A DNA stretch of 64,000 nt from contig KE159638.1 of assembly GCA_000403315.2 (NCBI GenBank), positions 573,793 to 637,792 on the forward strand, written 5' to 3'. A program made the position numbers and the translations under genes. The stretch's first letter is position 1; every line of letters starts with the position of its first letter. The notes below the pieces were generated by a model. The model was given only the letters and a program-made list of their open reading frames with translations, was not told the origin of the DNA and made no database searches. Positions 7,745-16,387 of the stretch are shown here, piece after piece. The DNA is from Lachnospiraceae bacterium A2 (GTDB lineage: Bacteria > Bacillota > Clostridia > Lachnospirales > Lachnospiraceae).

Positions 7745-8872
7745 ATGGAATATAATTCGGAAAAAGAAATATGGCGTTCGAAAGAGGATTTATACACAAA
7801 CCCACCATTCATTCCTGACTTTGAAAAATATTTATCTAAAGGAATCAGTGAAAGAGTTAAATACATAAAAGAAGATTGTGGTTTATCTGTGAAAAAAATG
7901 TATGAACATAAACCCTTTAGGATAAATCAGATTATGGAATGCGAATACCCTACGGCTATCCAAAGAAAGAAGGATGGTTCTTCTTTTATTACAGATGCAA
8001 TTCTTTTTAGCATTACAGAAGCTGCAAATAGAGTAGTAGAACGCAAAGGGAATCATTTACCCGAAATAATCAACCGGTTTTGGATAATATTTGGAAATGA
8101 ACAAGACTTACGCGAATTTATAAAGGGGATATATTACAATTTTTGTCTTTGGGTTTTATCAAATAAACAAACACAAAATAGTGAGCAGATAAATATAATT
8201 CAGGATTTATTTTATGCTGACGCTGGTTTTTCATTTATTTATGGACAGGCAAAAATCAACAACCTAGACATCAATGCAGAACACAACGTGAAAGAACGAA
8301 GGGCATTATATGATGCCGTGAAATATACATGGGATATTATATCGGATGAGGTGATAGCAGAATTTAAGAATTCTTTTGACCATGATAACCAGTGTTCTAA
8401 TTACTATATTGGTAATAGCCATATGATAAATAAGCAAATATCTACATGGTGTGATGATATATTAATGACTTACTTGAAAAGAAAGAGAGAAGAACTTAAA
8501 AATGACAGCATTGCTAATATAGGCTATTGTGTCCACAACTTGATGGAAATGCTATTTGAAAAAAGGAATATTGATAAGAAATTTGTACCCAGCCAATGTG
8601 ATAATAACTTTGAAGCCACATTGGTGAAAAGTGATAAGCGCCTGTTAGGTTGTGCCGAAAATTTGGTGAAATCCCAAAAGGCTTATTTTGATAACATTAG
8701 GAATCGCGAATTGGAAATATCCATTGCTGAAAACATAGAAAAATCAAAAAATTATGAATTGGAAGGCGACTTCTGCCAAATTGGCACTGACTATATAATT
8801 TCTTTTGATGATTCAGGAAAGACTTTTGAAGAACTTATCAACGAAGCGATAAAAACTTGCAGAAACAAATAA
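7745..8872 (+). CDS. Cargo protein of the mobile element, unknown function
   Basis: I do not recognise this protein of 375 residues. It is soluble, rich in Lys, Glu and Asn, with no signal peptide or membrane segment and mostly helical composition. An N-terminal stretch (VKYIKEDCGLSVKKMY, then FRINQIMECEYPTAI) has the spacing of a helix-turn-helix, but only weakly. The frame is open from 7664, yet the ATG at 7745 has AAAGGA 8 bases upstream and is the best start. The gene points away from the transfer module. Its end abuts a truncated DUF1848 gene on the other strand, so it was probably inserted there. Its position as single-gene cargo would fit an accessory or defence role, which is speculation. 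Confidence 0.6.
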   Translation: MEYNSEKEIWRSKEDLYTNPPFIPDFEKYLSKGISERVKYIKEDCGLSVKKMYEHKPFRINQIMECEYPTAIQRKKDGSSFITDAILFSITEAANRVVERKGNHLPEIINRFWIIFGNEQDLREFIKGIYYNFCLWVLSNKQTQNSEQINIIQDLFYADAGFSFIYGQAKINNLDINAEHNVKERRALYDAVKYTWDIISDEVIAEFKNSFDHDNQCSNYYIGNSHMINKQISTWCDDILMTYLKRKREELKNDSIANIGYCVHNLMEMLFEKRNIDKKFVPSQCDNNFEATLVKSDKRLLGCAENLVKSQKAYFDNIRNRELEISIAENIEKSKNYELEGDFCQIGTDYIISFDDSGKTFEELINEAIKTCRNK

Positions 8873-9282
8873 TGACAATATTTTCCCAGAAAAAACAGGA
8901 GCCTATAAGGGGAAAACAGGATGGGGTCATACCTCCAAATAACCTTCCCTTTCCCCAGCCGTTCAGAAAGCTCCCGGAACGCCGGGAGCATGACATCCTT
9001 TTTATGGCGGACATTCGGCTCCATGTCCGCCCCGTACCCTGTGAGGGTGAACTGGAAATAATACTGATATGCCCCCAATCCTTCCAGCTTGCCAAACATG
9101 GGTATTGGGTTTTTCGTCCAGAACACGATACAGTCCACCACGGACGGCGAAATGTCAATTTCGCTTACCTGGTGCATGTCCCATGGATTCCTCACATACA
9201 GGAAGCCTTCCTTTATGCGGTTCAAGAACCATTCCGAGTAATAATTCGGTATATCCGTCCTGCGGCTTGCGCTCAGCACCAT
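8791..9282 (-). pseudogene. DUF1848 family protein, C-terminal half missing
   Basis: The first 122 residues (down to about 8917) match the start of DUF1848 proteins: LSASRRTDIPNYYSEWF, VRNPWDMHQVS, CIVFWTKNP, YYFQFTL and VIWRYDPI. Family members run to roughly 270-300 residues with a Cys cluster at the end. After the IWRYDPI motif the frame turns into antisense of the neighbouring cargo gene, so the 3' half was lost at a junction near 8900. The ATG at 9282 has a good upstream site. The function of the family is not established, and this copy should be inactive. Confidence 0.8.
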
Positions 9283-9374
9283 CTTTTCCCACCCTCCTTG
9301 TTAAGCACAGCTGTTTCCATTATCCTCCTTTTAAAGCAAAGAAAGCAGGCATCCTATGGATGCCTGCCCGCCTG

Positions 9375-9998
9375 TCACTCGTTGCAGCCTCTTGGCTCCG
9401 GCTCGCCGGCTTTCTTTGCCCCACACTCACAGTAATAATAGTCAGTGTAAGTCACCTTTTCTTCATAGTCCTCAGGCCAACAATTTGTCATTTCACCATT
9501 AAGAATATGATTTATCATATGTTCATCCATTTCATCCTCAGACATAGTGCAAAGGTCTGCCCCACAGTTGCAGCGCAAACGGGTGTAAACCACTGTCTTT
9601 GTCTTTTTGTGGGCCTTCCAATTGTGCCCGCCTACCGTCACTTTCAGCTTTTTGGACATGCCTTTGTACTTCACAGTAAGTGTAGCCATACCGTTCTTCT
9701 TTACGGCCAGGCGGCCGTTGCGGTTTACGGAAACCACTTTCGGGTTGCTGCTTTTATATTTCGCTTTTGTTGTCACAGCCTTCCCATTGTACCTCACCTG
9801 GAGCTGCGTGCTCTTTTTCACATGGAGTTTCAGTTTGGAACCGGAAAGCTTTACCCCTTTCTTCGGGCTTTCCACTTTCAGCGTCATCTTCCCTGCCGCG
9901 TGTACAGGTGTTGGTACGGATGCAGACACTGCCATAACCAGTGCAACTGCCATTGCCAAGCCTTTCAGCCAATGTTTCTTTGTTGTATTTCGTTTCAT
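9375..9998 (-). CDS. Secreted Big_2-like protein with Cys-rich tail
   Basis: The protein has 207 residues. A signal peptide is clear: basic KRNTTKKHW, a hydrophobic Ala/Val core, and a cleavage site near PVHAAG. An Ig-like (Big_2) domain follows at about residues 40-125, with the typical YKSSNPKVVSVNRNGRLAV and KNGMATLTVKYKG strands. The C-terminal 80 residues carry CNCGADLC and YYYCECGAK motifs, suggesting a metal-binding or disulfide-rich module. The ATG at 9998 is preceded by AAAGGATGG. It is probably exported and bound to the wall. The base composition is richer in G+C than the flanking cassettes, like the rest of the element. Confidence 0.8.
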   Translation of the reverse strand: MKRNTTKKHWLKGLAMAVALVMAVSASVPTPVHAAGKMTLKVESPKKGVKLSGSKLKLHVKKSTQLQVRYNGKAVTTKAKYKSSNPKVVSVNRNGRLAVKKNGMATLTVKYKGMSKKLKVTVGGHNWKAHKKTKTVVYTRLRCNCGADLCTMSEDEMDEHMINHILNGEMTNCWPEDYEEKVTYTDYYYCECGAKKAGEPEPRGCNE

Positions 9999-10130
9999 GA
10001 TAATCAACCATCCTTTCTTTTTTGTTGTCTACATTATACCACATAATTCGACACAGAGCGTGAGGAATATTCCTCATATTATCTGAATTTATTATATGCG
10101 ATAATAAATGAAAAGTAAAGGGAGAAATTT

Positions 10131-10385
10131 ATGATTTCCTTCGAGCCATTAAGAAAATTATTATCCCAAAAGAAAATCAGCACCTATTATCTTAGGAATA
10201 AGTGTGGAAAATATAATTTGGACAACAAGACAATTAAAAGGTTAATGTCTGATGAATCAGTATCTACAAATACGCTTAATGCAATATGCAATATTTTAGA
10301 TTGTGACATTAAGGAAATAATGGAATTCCAACCAGATAAAGATACTGACATAGATACAAACATAGATACAGATAGCAACACTTAA
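10131..10385 (+). CDS. Small Cro/CI-type helix-turn-helix regulator
   Basis: The 84-residue protein matches the short HTH_26-type XRE family: FEPLRKLLSQKKIST as first helices, LDNKTIKRLMSDESVSTNTLNAICNILDC as the recognition part, and EIMEF closing the fold. The tail is a simple repeat (DTDIDTNIDTD), reflecting a small tandem DNA repeat, and is unusual for the family. AGGGAG precedes the ATG. It may regulate the cargo or transfer genes of the element; no operator is visible. Confidence 0.85.
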   Translation: MISFEPLRKLLSQKKISTYYLRNKCGKYNLDNKTIKRLMSDESVSTNTLNAICNILDCDIKEIMEFQPDKDTDIDTNIDTDSNT

Positions 10386-10593
10386 AAATATATTTGTTCC
10401 TTGAAATATATTTCTATAATGAACCATATCGGAACCGACCGTTCGCACAGCCGACCCGCCGCCCTGTTAGGAACCGTCGCTCTGTGCGTCCGCAAGCGGA
10501 ACACTAGACATGAAAAATCACGAACAAGGAAAAATGGGAGATGGGAACGGAAGTTTATTGGTTTCCCGGTTATATATGCTATCAGACAGTAAG
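10386..10593. other. Intergenic block with nested inverted repeats
   Basis: CGCACAG (10444-10450) pairs with CTGTGCG (10482-10488), and TCCGC (10489-10493) pairs with GCGGA (10496-10500). The block is much richer in G+C than its surroundings. A 63-codon frame overlaps it but has no convincing start. A structured RNA or a transfer-origin type DNA hairpin set is possible; I cannot decide. Confidence 0.35.
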
Positions 10594-10632
10594 GGGGTAT
10601 TCCGGCTACATACTGGAATACCCCTACTTTGT
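10594..10632 (+). terminator. Terminator-like hairpin near the right end of the element
   Basis: GGGGTATTCC (10594-10603) and GGAATACCCC (10615-10624) form a perfect 10-bp stem with an 11-base loop, followed by a T-rich stretch. It would end transcription leaving the element toward the MBOAT gene. Confidence 0.6.
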
Positions 10633-10669
10633 TCCTGTATTTTCTTGTCATATCAAGGCTCTTTCAATC

Positions 10670-10690
10670 GTAGTAAATTGGTAGTAAATT
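10670..10690. repeat. Candidate right end repeat of the mobile element
   Basis: Two GTAGTAAATT motifs in tandem, about ten bases apart, resemble the repeat beside the integrase at 3084-3105. They are proposed as the right-hand attachment or integrase-binding site. The sequence beyond is AT-rich and returns to the style of the glycan cassettes. Confidence 0.4.
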
Positions 10691-10834
10691 GAATGTTTTC
10701 TTGTGCTTAAAATACCCATAAATTCAGTGTTTTAGGGGTATTCAGAGATAATCAATGTACTTTTATGATAAAATTTTGCTAAAATACACTTTTTCAATAT
10801 TGATCTCTCATTTAAGCCACAGAAAGGGGATTTT

Positions 10835-12298
10835 ATGAATTTTATTTCCATCAGTTATTATGCTTTCTTAATAACAACAGTAATTTTTTACTACATAGCT
10901 CCGAAGAAACATCAATGGTATGTTCTGCTTATGGGAAGTATATTTTTTTATTTCAGGGCAGTAGAATATCATGGGCTGACATTATGTTTATTTTTATTGG
11001 TCATAGTTATATCCTATATTAGTGCACTGGCAATTGAATGGGGCAATTCGGTGGGAAACAGGAGTTTAGGTAAGATAGTTCTGGGATGTGCTGTTTTTGC
11101 TGTAGTAGTTCCTTTTTTTATGGTAAAAACAGGATTTTTTTTATCAGTAGTTTCGATTGTATTTCACAGGAGTCCAGGTGATATTATGATACCATTAGGG
11201 ATTTCTTTTTTTACAATGCAAATGATAGCGTATTTGGTTGATATTTACCAAGGGAAAATAGAAGCACAAAAGAATTTTTTTAAATATAGCCTGTTTGTTT
11301 CGTTTTTTCCTCAGATTATACAAGGACCGATTCCGCGTTATGAACAGTTAGGGGAGCAGCTTTGGGTAGGGCATAAGTTTGAGGAGAAAAATTTTACTCA
11401 GGGACTTCATTTAATTATATGGGGATTTTTCTTGAAACTGATGATAGCTGATAAAGCGGCAGTAGTGGTGAATACTGTATTTGGGCAAAGCACTATGTAT
11501 AAAGGTACATATGTTTTTGTTGCTGGAATATTGTATAGTATTCAGTTATATGCAGATTTTATGGCATGTGTGACGTTGGCAAAAGGTGCTGCAATGCTTT
11601 TTGGTATACAGGTTACAGATAATTTTAGGCATCCGTATTTTTCTGGTTCTATCAAAGAATTTTGGGGGAGATGGCATATTTCCCTGAGTAGCTGGCTGAA
11701 GGATTATATTTATATACCATTGGGCGGGAACCGGAAAGGAACCTTGCGGAAATACCTCAATCTGTTCATTACATTTTCTGTTAGTGGGATATGGCATGGG
11801 TGGGGATTCAAATATGTTGCTTGGGGAATCCTTCATGCGGTTTATCAAATCGTTGGGGAACAGACATCTTACATACGGGAAAAAGTATATGTGTGTTTCG
11901 GGTTTACAGAAAACGGGTATGAAAAGCGATTTATCAAAAGAGCCGTTACATTTATGCTTGTGATGTTTGCATGGATTATTTTCCGTGCAGATACTTTGGA
12001 GGAAGGAGGCAGGATGATACTATCTGTTTTTACTGTACATAATCCATGGGTTTTATTCAATGATGCCATATTTTCTTTAGGGCTTTCATGGAAAGAATGG
12101 GTTGTTCTGCTTATTTCGCTGGGTGTACTTCTAAAAGTCAGCCTAAAGCAGGAACAGGGAAGTGTCAGCCAATGGATTATATCCCAGCCATTAATTGTCA
12201 GGTGGGGGATTTATATTATGGCTATCACTGTGATTTTTGTATATGGCACCTATGGTTTTAGCTTTGATGCACAAGACTTTATTTATGGGGGATTTTAA
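10835..12298 (+). CDS. MBOAT-family membrane O-acyltransferase
   Basis: This polytopic protein of 487 residues resembles DltB/AlgI-type MBOAT enzymes, which pass acyl groups across the membrane to surface polymers. About eleven membrane segments are visible. Signature parts are LGISFFTMQMIAYLVD, FVSFFPQIIQGPI, FWGRWHISLSSWLKDYIY and VSGIWHGWGFKY, which holds the catalytic-region His (about residue 318). The ATG at 10835 follows AAAGGGG. The SGNH partner gene begins one base after its stop, so the pair works together. The mobile element lies directly upstream, and the nearest cassette promoter (2757) is on the far side of it. The acyl group and target polymer are not known. Confidence 0.9.
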   Translation: MNFISISYYAFLITTVIFYYIAPKKHQWYVLLMGSIFFYFRAVEYHGLTLCLFLLVIVISYISALAIEWGNSVGNRSLGKIVLGCAVFAVVVPFFMVKTGFFLSVVSIVFHRSPGDIMIPLGISFFTMQMIAYLVDIYQGKIEAQKNFFKYSLFVSFFPQIIQGPIPRYEQLGEQLWVGHKFEEKNFTQGLHLIIWGFFLKLMIADKAAVVVNTVFGQSTMYKGTYVFVAGILYSIQLYADFMACVTLAKGAAMLFGIQVTDNFRHPYFSGSIKEFWGRWHISLSSWLKDYIYIPLGGNRKGTLRKYLNLFITFSVSGIWHGWGFKYVAWGILHAVYQIVGEQTSYIREKVYVCFGFTENGYEKRFIKRAVTFMLVMFAWIIFRADTLEEGGRMILSVFTVHNPWVLFNDAIFSLGLSWKEWVVLLISLGVLLKVSLKQEQGSVSQWIISQPLIVRWGIYIMAITVIFVYGTYGFSFDAQDFIYGGF

Positions 12299-12299
12299 G

Positions 12300-13784
12300 A
12301 TGAAGGCACACTATAAGTATTTTATCCGAGGAACCATATTGACAGTATTAGTAGTTGTTTGCTTAGCTACATGGACGAAAATACTTATTCCAAAATATTA
12401 TTATAATACTACATGGGCGACCACGGCAACTTATCAGGGATTCTATGAGATGGAGAAGGGTACAGTAGATGTATTGTTTTTGGGAAGCAGCCATGCAGCA
12501 GCGGCTTTTAATGTGCAGCAGCTTTATAATGAGTATGGGATTACAGGGTATAATCTGGGATGTGAGCAGCAGAATCTATTGGTATCTTATTACTGGCTGA
12601 AAGAAGCTTTACGTTTTCAGTCGCCGAAAGCTGTAGTCGTTGATCTGCTTGCATTATTTGAATGGTGGAAAGAAGAACCTTTAAATTCTACTGAAAGCTG
12701 TACAAGAAAAGCTATGGATTACATGAAATGGAGTCCAGTTAAAATAGAGGCAGTAAAAGATATTTGTAGCATTGATAAAAACCAGTTTGCCCTTAGTTAT
12801 TACTTGCCAAATATAAGATTCCATACCAGATGGGGAGAGTTGTCGGAGGATGATTTTGCAAGTGATTTAAGTTCCCATTATGAATTAAAAGGGTTTTGCC
12901 CATTAGCAGGAAAATCTGGCTATACAGAGTACAGGCCATTTGAAGAAAGGGATTCTGATAATATTGTAGAGCCTGTGGGAGTAATGGAAAATTATCTAAA
13001 TCGGATGATAGGCTTGTGTGAGGAAAAGGGAATAAAACTTATTCTAGTGAAAACGCCAACAGTAGGAGTAAGTGTTGAAAAATATAATATGATTAAAAAA
13101 ATTGCGGATGAACATAATATAGTGTATTATGATTTCAATGAAAGTCAATTATATAATAAGATTGATTTTGATTTTACTGTTGATATGCATGACGCTACAC
13201 ATGGGTCCATATCTGGATCCATAAAGATTATGGATTTTATTGGGGATGTGCTTATGAATACATGTAGTATAAAGGGAAAGTATGATGCGCAGTGGGAGCA
13301 AACAAAAAGTTTTTACGAAAGTGTGTTGAATGAATACAACATGGTTCACACTACTGATATTTATGATTACCTAAAGATGATAAACGACAAACGGTATTCA
13401 CTTTTTATATCTGCAAAAGATGAGGCTTCTGTTTCACTTAATGAGGAAATTATATCTTTAATGAAAAAATTGGGATTGAATTTTGAACTTGCAGGCCAAT
13501 ATCGAGCAAGTTATTTGGCAGTGATAACAGAGGAAGATGTATATGAAGATATTGGAAAAGAACGGCTTGAATATTACGGTACAGTACGGGATGGCATTGT
13601 AAGATTTGAATTAGCATCAGCTGGTGCAGAATCTGGAGATGTAAGTTCTATTAAGATAGCTGGGGAGGAATGTTCGAAAAACCAGAGGGGATTAAATATT
13701 GTTGTTTATGATAATCTGTTGAAAAGGAAGGTGGACAGTGTTGCTTTTGATACATTTGCGCCTGAGTTGACTGCACTACGTTGA
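12300..13784 (+). CDS. SGNH/DltD-like partner with C-terminal ILEI-like domain
   Basis: The protein has 494 residues. An N-terminal membrane anchor (about residues 9-29) leads to an external SGNH-hydrolase-like domain. FLGSSHAAAAF (about residue 61) carries the nucleophile Ser, and DMHDATHGS (about residue 295) has the Asp-x-x-His-like end. Such proteins complete acyl transfer together with MBOAT enzymes (DltD, AlgJ/AlgX type). The last 140 residues form a separate domain, YSLFISAKDEAS...MKKLGLNFEL then RGLNIVVYDNLL...VAFDT. This resembles, with segments in swapped order, the ILEI/FAM3-like fold that occurs with glycan-active proteins; that match is from memory and needs a profile search. The ATG at 12300 with GGGGGA upstream is preferred over an earlier in-frame ATG inside the MBOAT gene. 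Confidence 0.82.
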   Translation: MKAHYKYFIRGTILTVLVVVCLATWTKILIPKYYYNTTWATTATYQGFYEMEKGTVDVLFLGSSHAAAAFNVQQLYNEYGITGYNLGCEQQNLLVSYYWLKEALRFQSPKAVVVDLLALFEWWKEEPLNSTESCTRKAMDYMKWSPVKIEAVKDICSIDKNQFALSYYLPNIRFHTRWGELSEDDFASDLSSHYELKGFCPLAGKSGYTEYRPFEERDSDNIVEPVGVMENYLNRMIGLCEEKGIKLILVKTPTVGVSVEKYNMIKKIADEHNIVYYDFNESQLYNKIDFDFTVDMHDATHGSISGSIKIMDFIGDVLMNTCSIKGKYDAQWEQTKSFYESVLNEYNMVHTTDIYDYLKMINDKRYSLFISAKDEASVSLNEEIISLMKKLGLNFELAGQYRASYLAVITEEDVYEDIGKERLEYYGTVRDGIVRFELASAGAESGDVSSIKIAGEECSKNQRGLNIVVYDNLLKRKVDSVAFDTFAPELTALR

Positions 13785-14553
13785 ATTCTGTCGAAATACT
13801 TAAATGGAATCTGGGATGGTTGTGGAATGTTAGGAGGTGTTAGACTTTATAGGTAATTCTCCGTCTATAGGGGGATAAACTTTATTTTCTTGTAGGCGGT
13901 TTGCGGGAGAGTTAGTTTTGTTCTGGAGGGCTCTGTTTTGTGGTTCTATGTTGTTTGAAGGTTAGCAAACTGTTCATTATCCTTGGACTTAAAATCAAGG
14001 CATTTTATAATTATACTTAATGGGTAGTTTCTGCTTTCCGGTTCTTGTGTTTTGTTTGAGTTCGGTTTTACCCAATACTATGATTATATAATGGTTCTTA
14101 AGCTTGTTTATATTAATATTTTTTTATCTTATAGGAAATACCGTATTACTGTGAAGTGCTAAAGTGTATGGATTTCCTATAAGAGAAAAACAATTATGCG
14201 CAGCTCGCGGAGAGGAAATTTATCGTTGCGCAATCCGCTCGCGCGCGGAGAATGCGCTGTGCGCATTCTTTTTTTATCATATCACTTTTATCTTTTTGAA
14301 GATTCTTATACTTCTGTACAGTTTTCTCATTATGTTTCTTGAAAGCTCTATGATGGTATTTTTATAAAATGCTCAATCATATAGGGGTTTATATATTTTA
14401 ATTTCATTACATATTTAAGTATCTATTCTTGATATTATGAAAACTCAGCAAATAACAAGCTACCGTACAGGAGTGGTTTTTCTTGTTTTATTTTCGAATA
14501 TTATTTATCAAATTCACCTTAAATAAAGCTGCACAAAATAAATTATAAATTTC
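13785..14553. other. Long intergenic region without a recognisable gene
   Basis: About 770 bases separate the MBOAT/SGNH pair from the next poly-G promoter. I see no coding frame with family features. It holds one palindromic repeat (14127-14184) followed by G+C-rich imperfect hairpins (to about 14275), otherwise AT-rich sequence. It looks like decayed or non-coding spacer between cassettes. Confidence 0.5.
14127..14275. repeat. Palindromic dispersed repeat, copy 1
   Basis: TCTTATAGGAAAT (14127-14139) and ATTTCCTATAAGA (14172-14184) are perfect inverted arms around an inner ACTGTGAAGTG-type core. A G+C-rich part follows, ending in a hairpin of GAATGCGC/GCGCATTC type before a T run. The same architecture recurs at 58913-58976 and 59126-59187. 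It is likely a MITE-like or REP-like element of this genome. Confidence 0.75.
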
Positions 14554-14582
14554 TTGACAAAACATAAGGGGGGGGGTAAACT
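14554..14582 (+). promoter_or_regulatory. Poly-G spacer promoter of cassette C (9 G, 17-bp spacer)
   Basis: TTGACA (14554-14559) and TAAACT (14577-14582) flank a 17-bp spacer ending in nine G (14568-14576). The leader before the G run is one base longer than in the other copies, so nine G give optimal spacing here. This predicts an active state, with the same slippage potential. Confidence 0.75.
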
Positions 14583-14768
14583 AATTAAGATATTTATAAT
14601 TATTATATCTATTTGCACTATTGTATAGTAGATGAAACAGCAAAGTAAAAAATGTGGTGATGAATAGTTTTTATGGTAAAACGCATCATGTTTATGTGGG
14701 TTATTATATATAAATACCCATTCTTATTTTAATAGGTTTTTATGTTTTACAAGGAGTTAGTTGGGAAT

Positions 14769-16244
14769 ATGTTGGGGAAGAAAATGAGTGGGCAGAATAT
14801 GTTTGACGGAAGTTTATTAAATAGAAAAAAATTTTTTGTGCTATTTTCATATATAATGATTTTTTTACTTAGTTACGTTTTTATTCATGCCAGTAGATGG
14901 AGCTATTATTGTGGTGATGATTTTAGCCATGCAAATGTGGTTGGTGTTTTTGGGAAAAATATTTTTGAATTATTTGGAGCATCTATAGCTTTTATGGTTG
15001 ATAAATATAGAACTTGGCAAGGGACATTTTTTTCTATGTTTTTGCAAGGATTTCTTTCACCGATTAATGGAGCTGGGCCAATACAGATGTCGATAGTTAT
15101 GATAAGTAATGTCGTTTTGTTTATTTGTGCCACGATTATGTTGGTTCAAGAGATTAGCAGATTGATTGGCATGGAAAAGCATCTTAAAGTATTTTTAAGT
15201 TTTTTAGTTTTATTTTCCATTTTTGGATTTAAAGCATGGGCGGAAATATTTTATTGGTTTTCAGGAGCAGTGTCCTATTCCATTCCATTATCAGTAGGAA
15301 TGTTGGCACTGGCACTTTTTTTGAAAGATAAAAATATCTTCACATATATATTGGCATGCGTATTGGCTTTCCTTGCATCAGGTGGAAGTTTGGAAGTAGC
15401 AGGAACGAGCTGCTTTGCTGCCTTAACCATTCTTTTTGTGAAAGGATATGAAAATTTACATAAAAAGGATTTATTCTTTTTCGGGATTGCTGTGGTGGGA
15501 GCGTTGGTAAATGCGGTTGCTCCAGGAAATTTTATAAGGAGAGATGCTATAGATGATACAGGGCTTCATTTTGGGGCAGCATTTATAAACTCGGTGAATC
15601 AAGTAATTCGTTCTGTGGAATGGCTATTTTATCAAACGCCATTTTTGGTGATTGCTGTACTTTGTGTGATAGTAGGTGTTCATATAGGCGGAAAGGGATG
15701 GTTCTATAAAACATTGTATCTGAAAATAGTGGGGATGTGTTTAGCATTACCAGTTGTAACTTGTTTTCCAGTTTATTTGGCATATACATCTACTAACGGA
15801 ACAGGATTTCCGAATAGATGCGAGTTTGTATGTGTATGTGTGATTGTTATAGTAATTATGGTTATAAGTGTATTGCTTGGTGTGTTTCTGAAAGAAACTG
15901 AGTGTATGAAGGAATATAAGAATTTACTAGGTATGTTGGTGGCAGTGTGCTTAATCATACCTATGCTGAACGACAATTATAAATATTCAAATACTGTGAT
16001 TTATCGCATGTACTGTAATGTTGCTGTTGATGGTTTCAAGAAATATCATGATAATATTACGGAAATTTACAGGACGATTGAAAATAGTGATAATCAGGAT
16101 GTAGTGATAGAAGCTTTGCCAGCGGCAGTGCCTGACTTTTTGGATATAAGTTATTCTTTGACTACGAATCCGGGACATTTTTCAAATCGGGCACTTGCAA
16201 TATATTATGGGAAGAATTCGGTTGTTTTAAAACCACAAGAGTAG
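14769..16244 (+). CDS. DUF6056-type membrane protein, GtrC-like candidate
   Basis: The 491-residue protein has about eleven membrane segments. After the first segment comes the loop SRWSYYCGDDFSHAN, whose DDF acidic pair resembles the conserved first-loop acid residues of GT-C glycosyltransferases. YRTWQGTFFS follows, as in DUF6056 proteins. It pairs with the CsbB-like gene 144 bp downstream, the classical two-part arrangement of GtrB (makes a lipid-linked sugar) and GtrC (moves it to the polymer outside). The sugar is unknown. The start is uncertain: an ATG at 14742 lacks a ribosome site, the ATG at 14769 has AAGGAG 12 bases upstream, and 14784 is also possible. Transcription should depend on the poly-G promoter at 14554. 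Confidence 0.8.
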   Translation: MLGKKMSGQNMFDGSLLNRKKFFVLFSYIMIFLLSYVFIHASRWSYYCGDDFSHANVVGVFGKNIFELFGASIAFMVDKYRTWQGTFFSMFLQGFLSPINGAGPIQMSIVMISNVVLFICATIMLVQEISRLIGMEKHLKVFLSFLVLFSIFGFKAWAEIFYWFSGAVSYSIPLSVGMLALALFLKDKNIFTYILACVLAFLASGGSLEVAGTSCFAALTILFVKGYENLHKKDLFFFGIAVVGALVNAVAPGNFIRRDAIDDTGLHFGAAFINSVNQVIRSVEWLFYQTPFLVIAVLCVIVGVHIGGKGWFYKTLYLKIVGMCLALPVVTCFPVYLAYTSTNGTGFPNRCEFVCVCVIVIVIMVISVLLGVFLKETECMKEYKNLLGMLVAVCLIIPMLNDNYKYSNTVIYRMYCNVAVDGFKKYHDNITEIYRTIENSDNQDVVIEALPAAVPDFLDISYSLTTNPGHFSNRALAIYYGKNSVVLKPQE

Positions 16245-16387
16245 ATGCATAGATTTCATTCAATTTATGTACATATGGAGTTACGGCTTTGTAACGCAAT
16301 TAACATTATGGTTTTTGGGTCATATTATTACTTTTAATTGTCAGCTTTTTTAGATAATGTGATACGCATGCACATTAGGAGAAGGAT

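Larger units (their letters stand above)
2975..10700. mobile_element. Tn916-family integrative element, mobilizable type
   Basis: The set int-xis-Orf20-like-Orf21-like-DUF961 reads in Tn916 order from the integrase end. The conjugation-pore block (Orf13-Orf19) and tetM are absent between xis and the Orf20-like gene. Cargo comprises a 375-residue unknown protein, a truncated DUF1848 gene, a secreted Big_2-like protein and a Cro/CI-type regulator. Imperfect copies of a GTAGTAAA...TAGTAAAT motif lie at 3084-3105 and 10670-10690 near both ends. Exact termini cannot be fixed without an empty site. The element separates a promoter (2757) from an MBOAT gene (10835). Confidence 0.7.

Noticed and set aside
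10401..10592. 63-codon frame after the small regulator
   Set aside because: It opens at a TTG without a ribosome site and overlaps a block of nested hairpins; there is no family signal.
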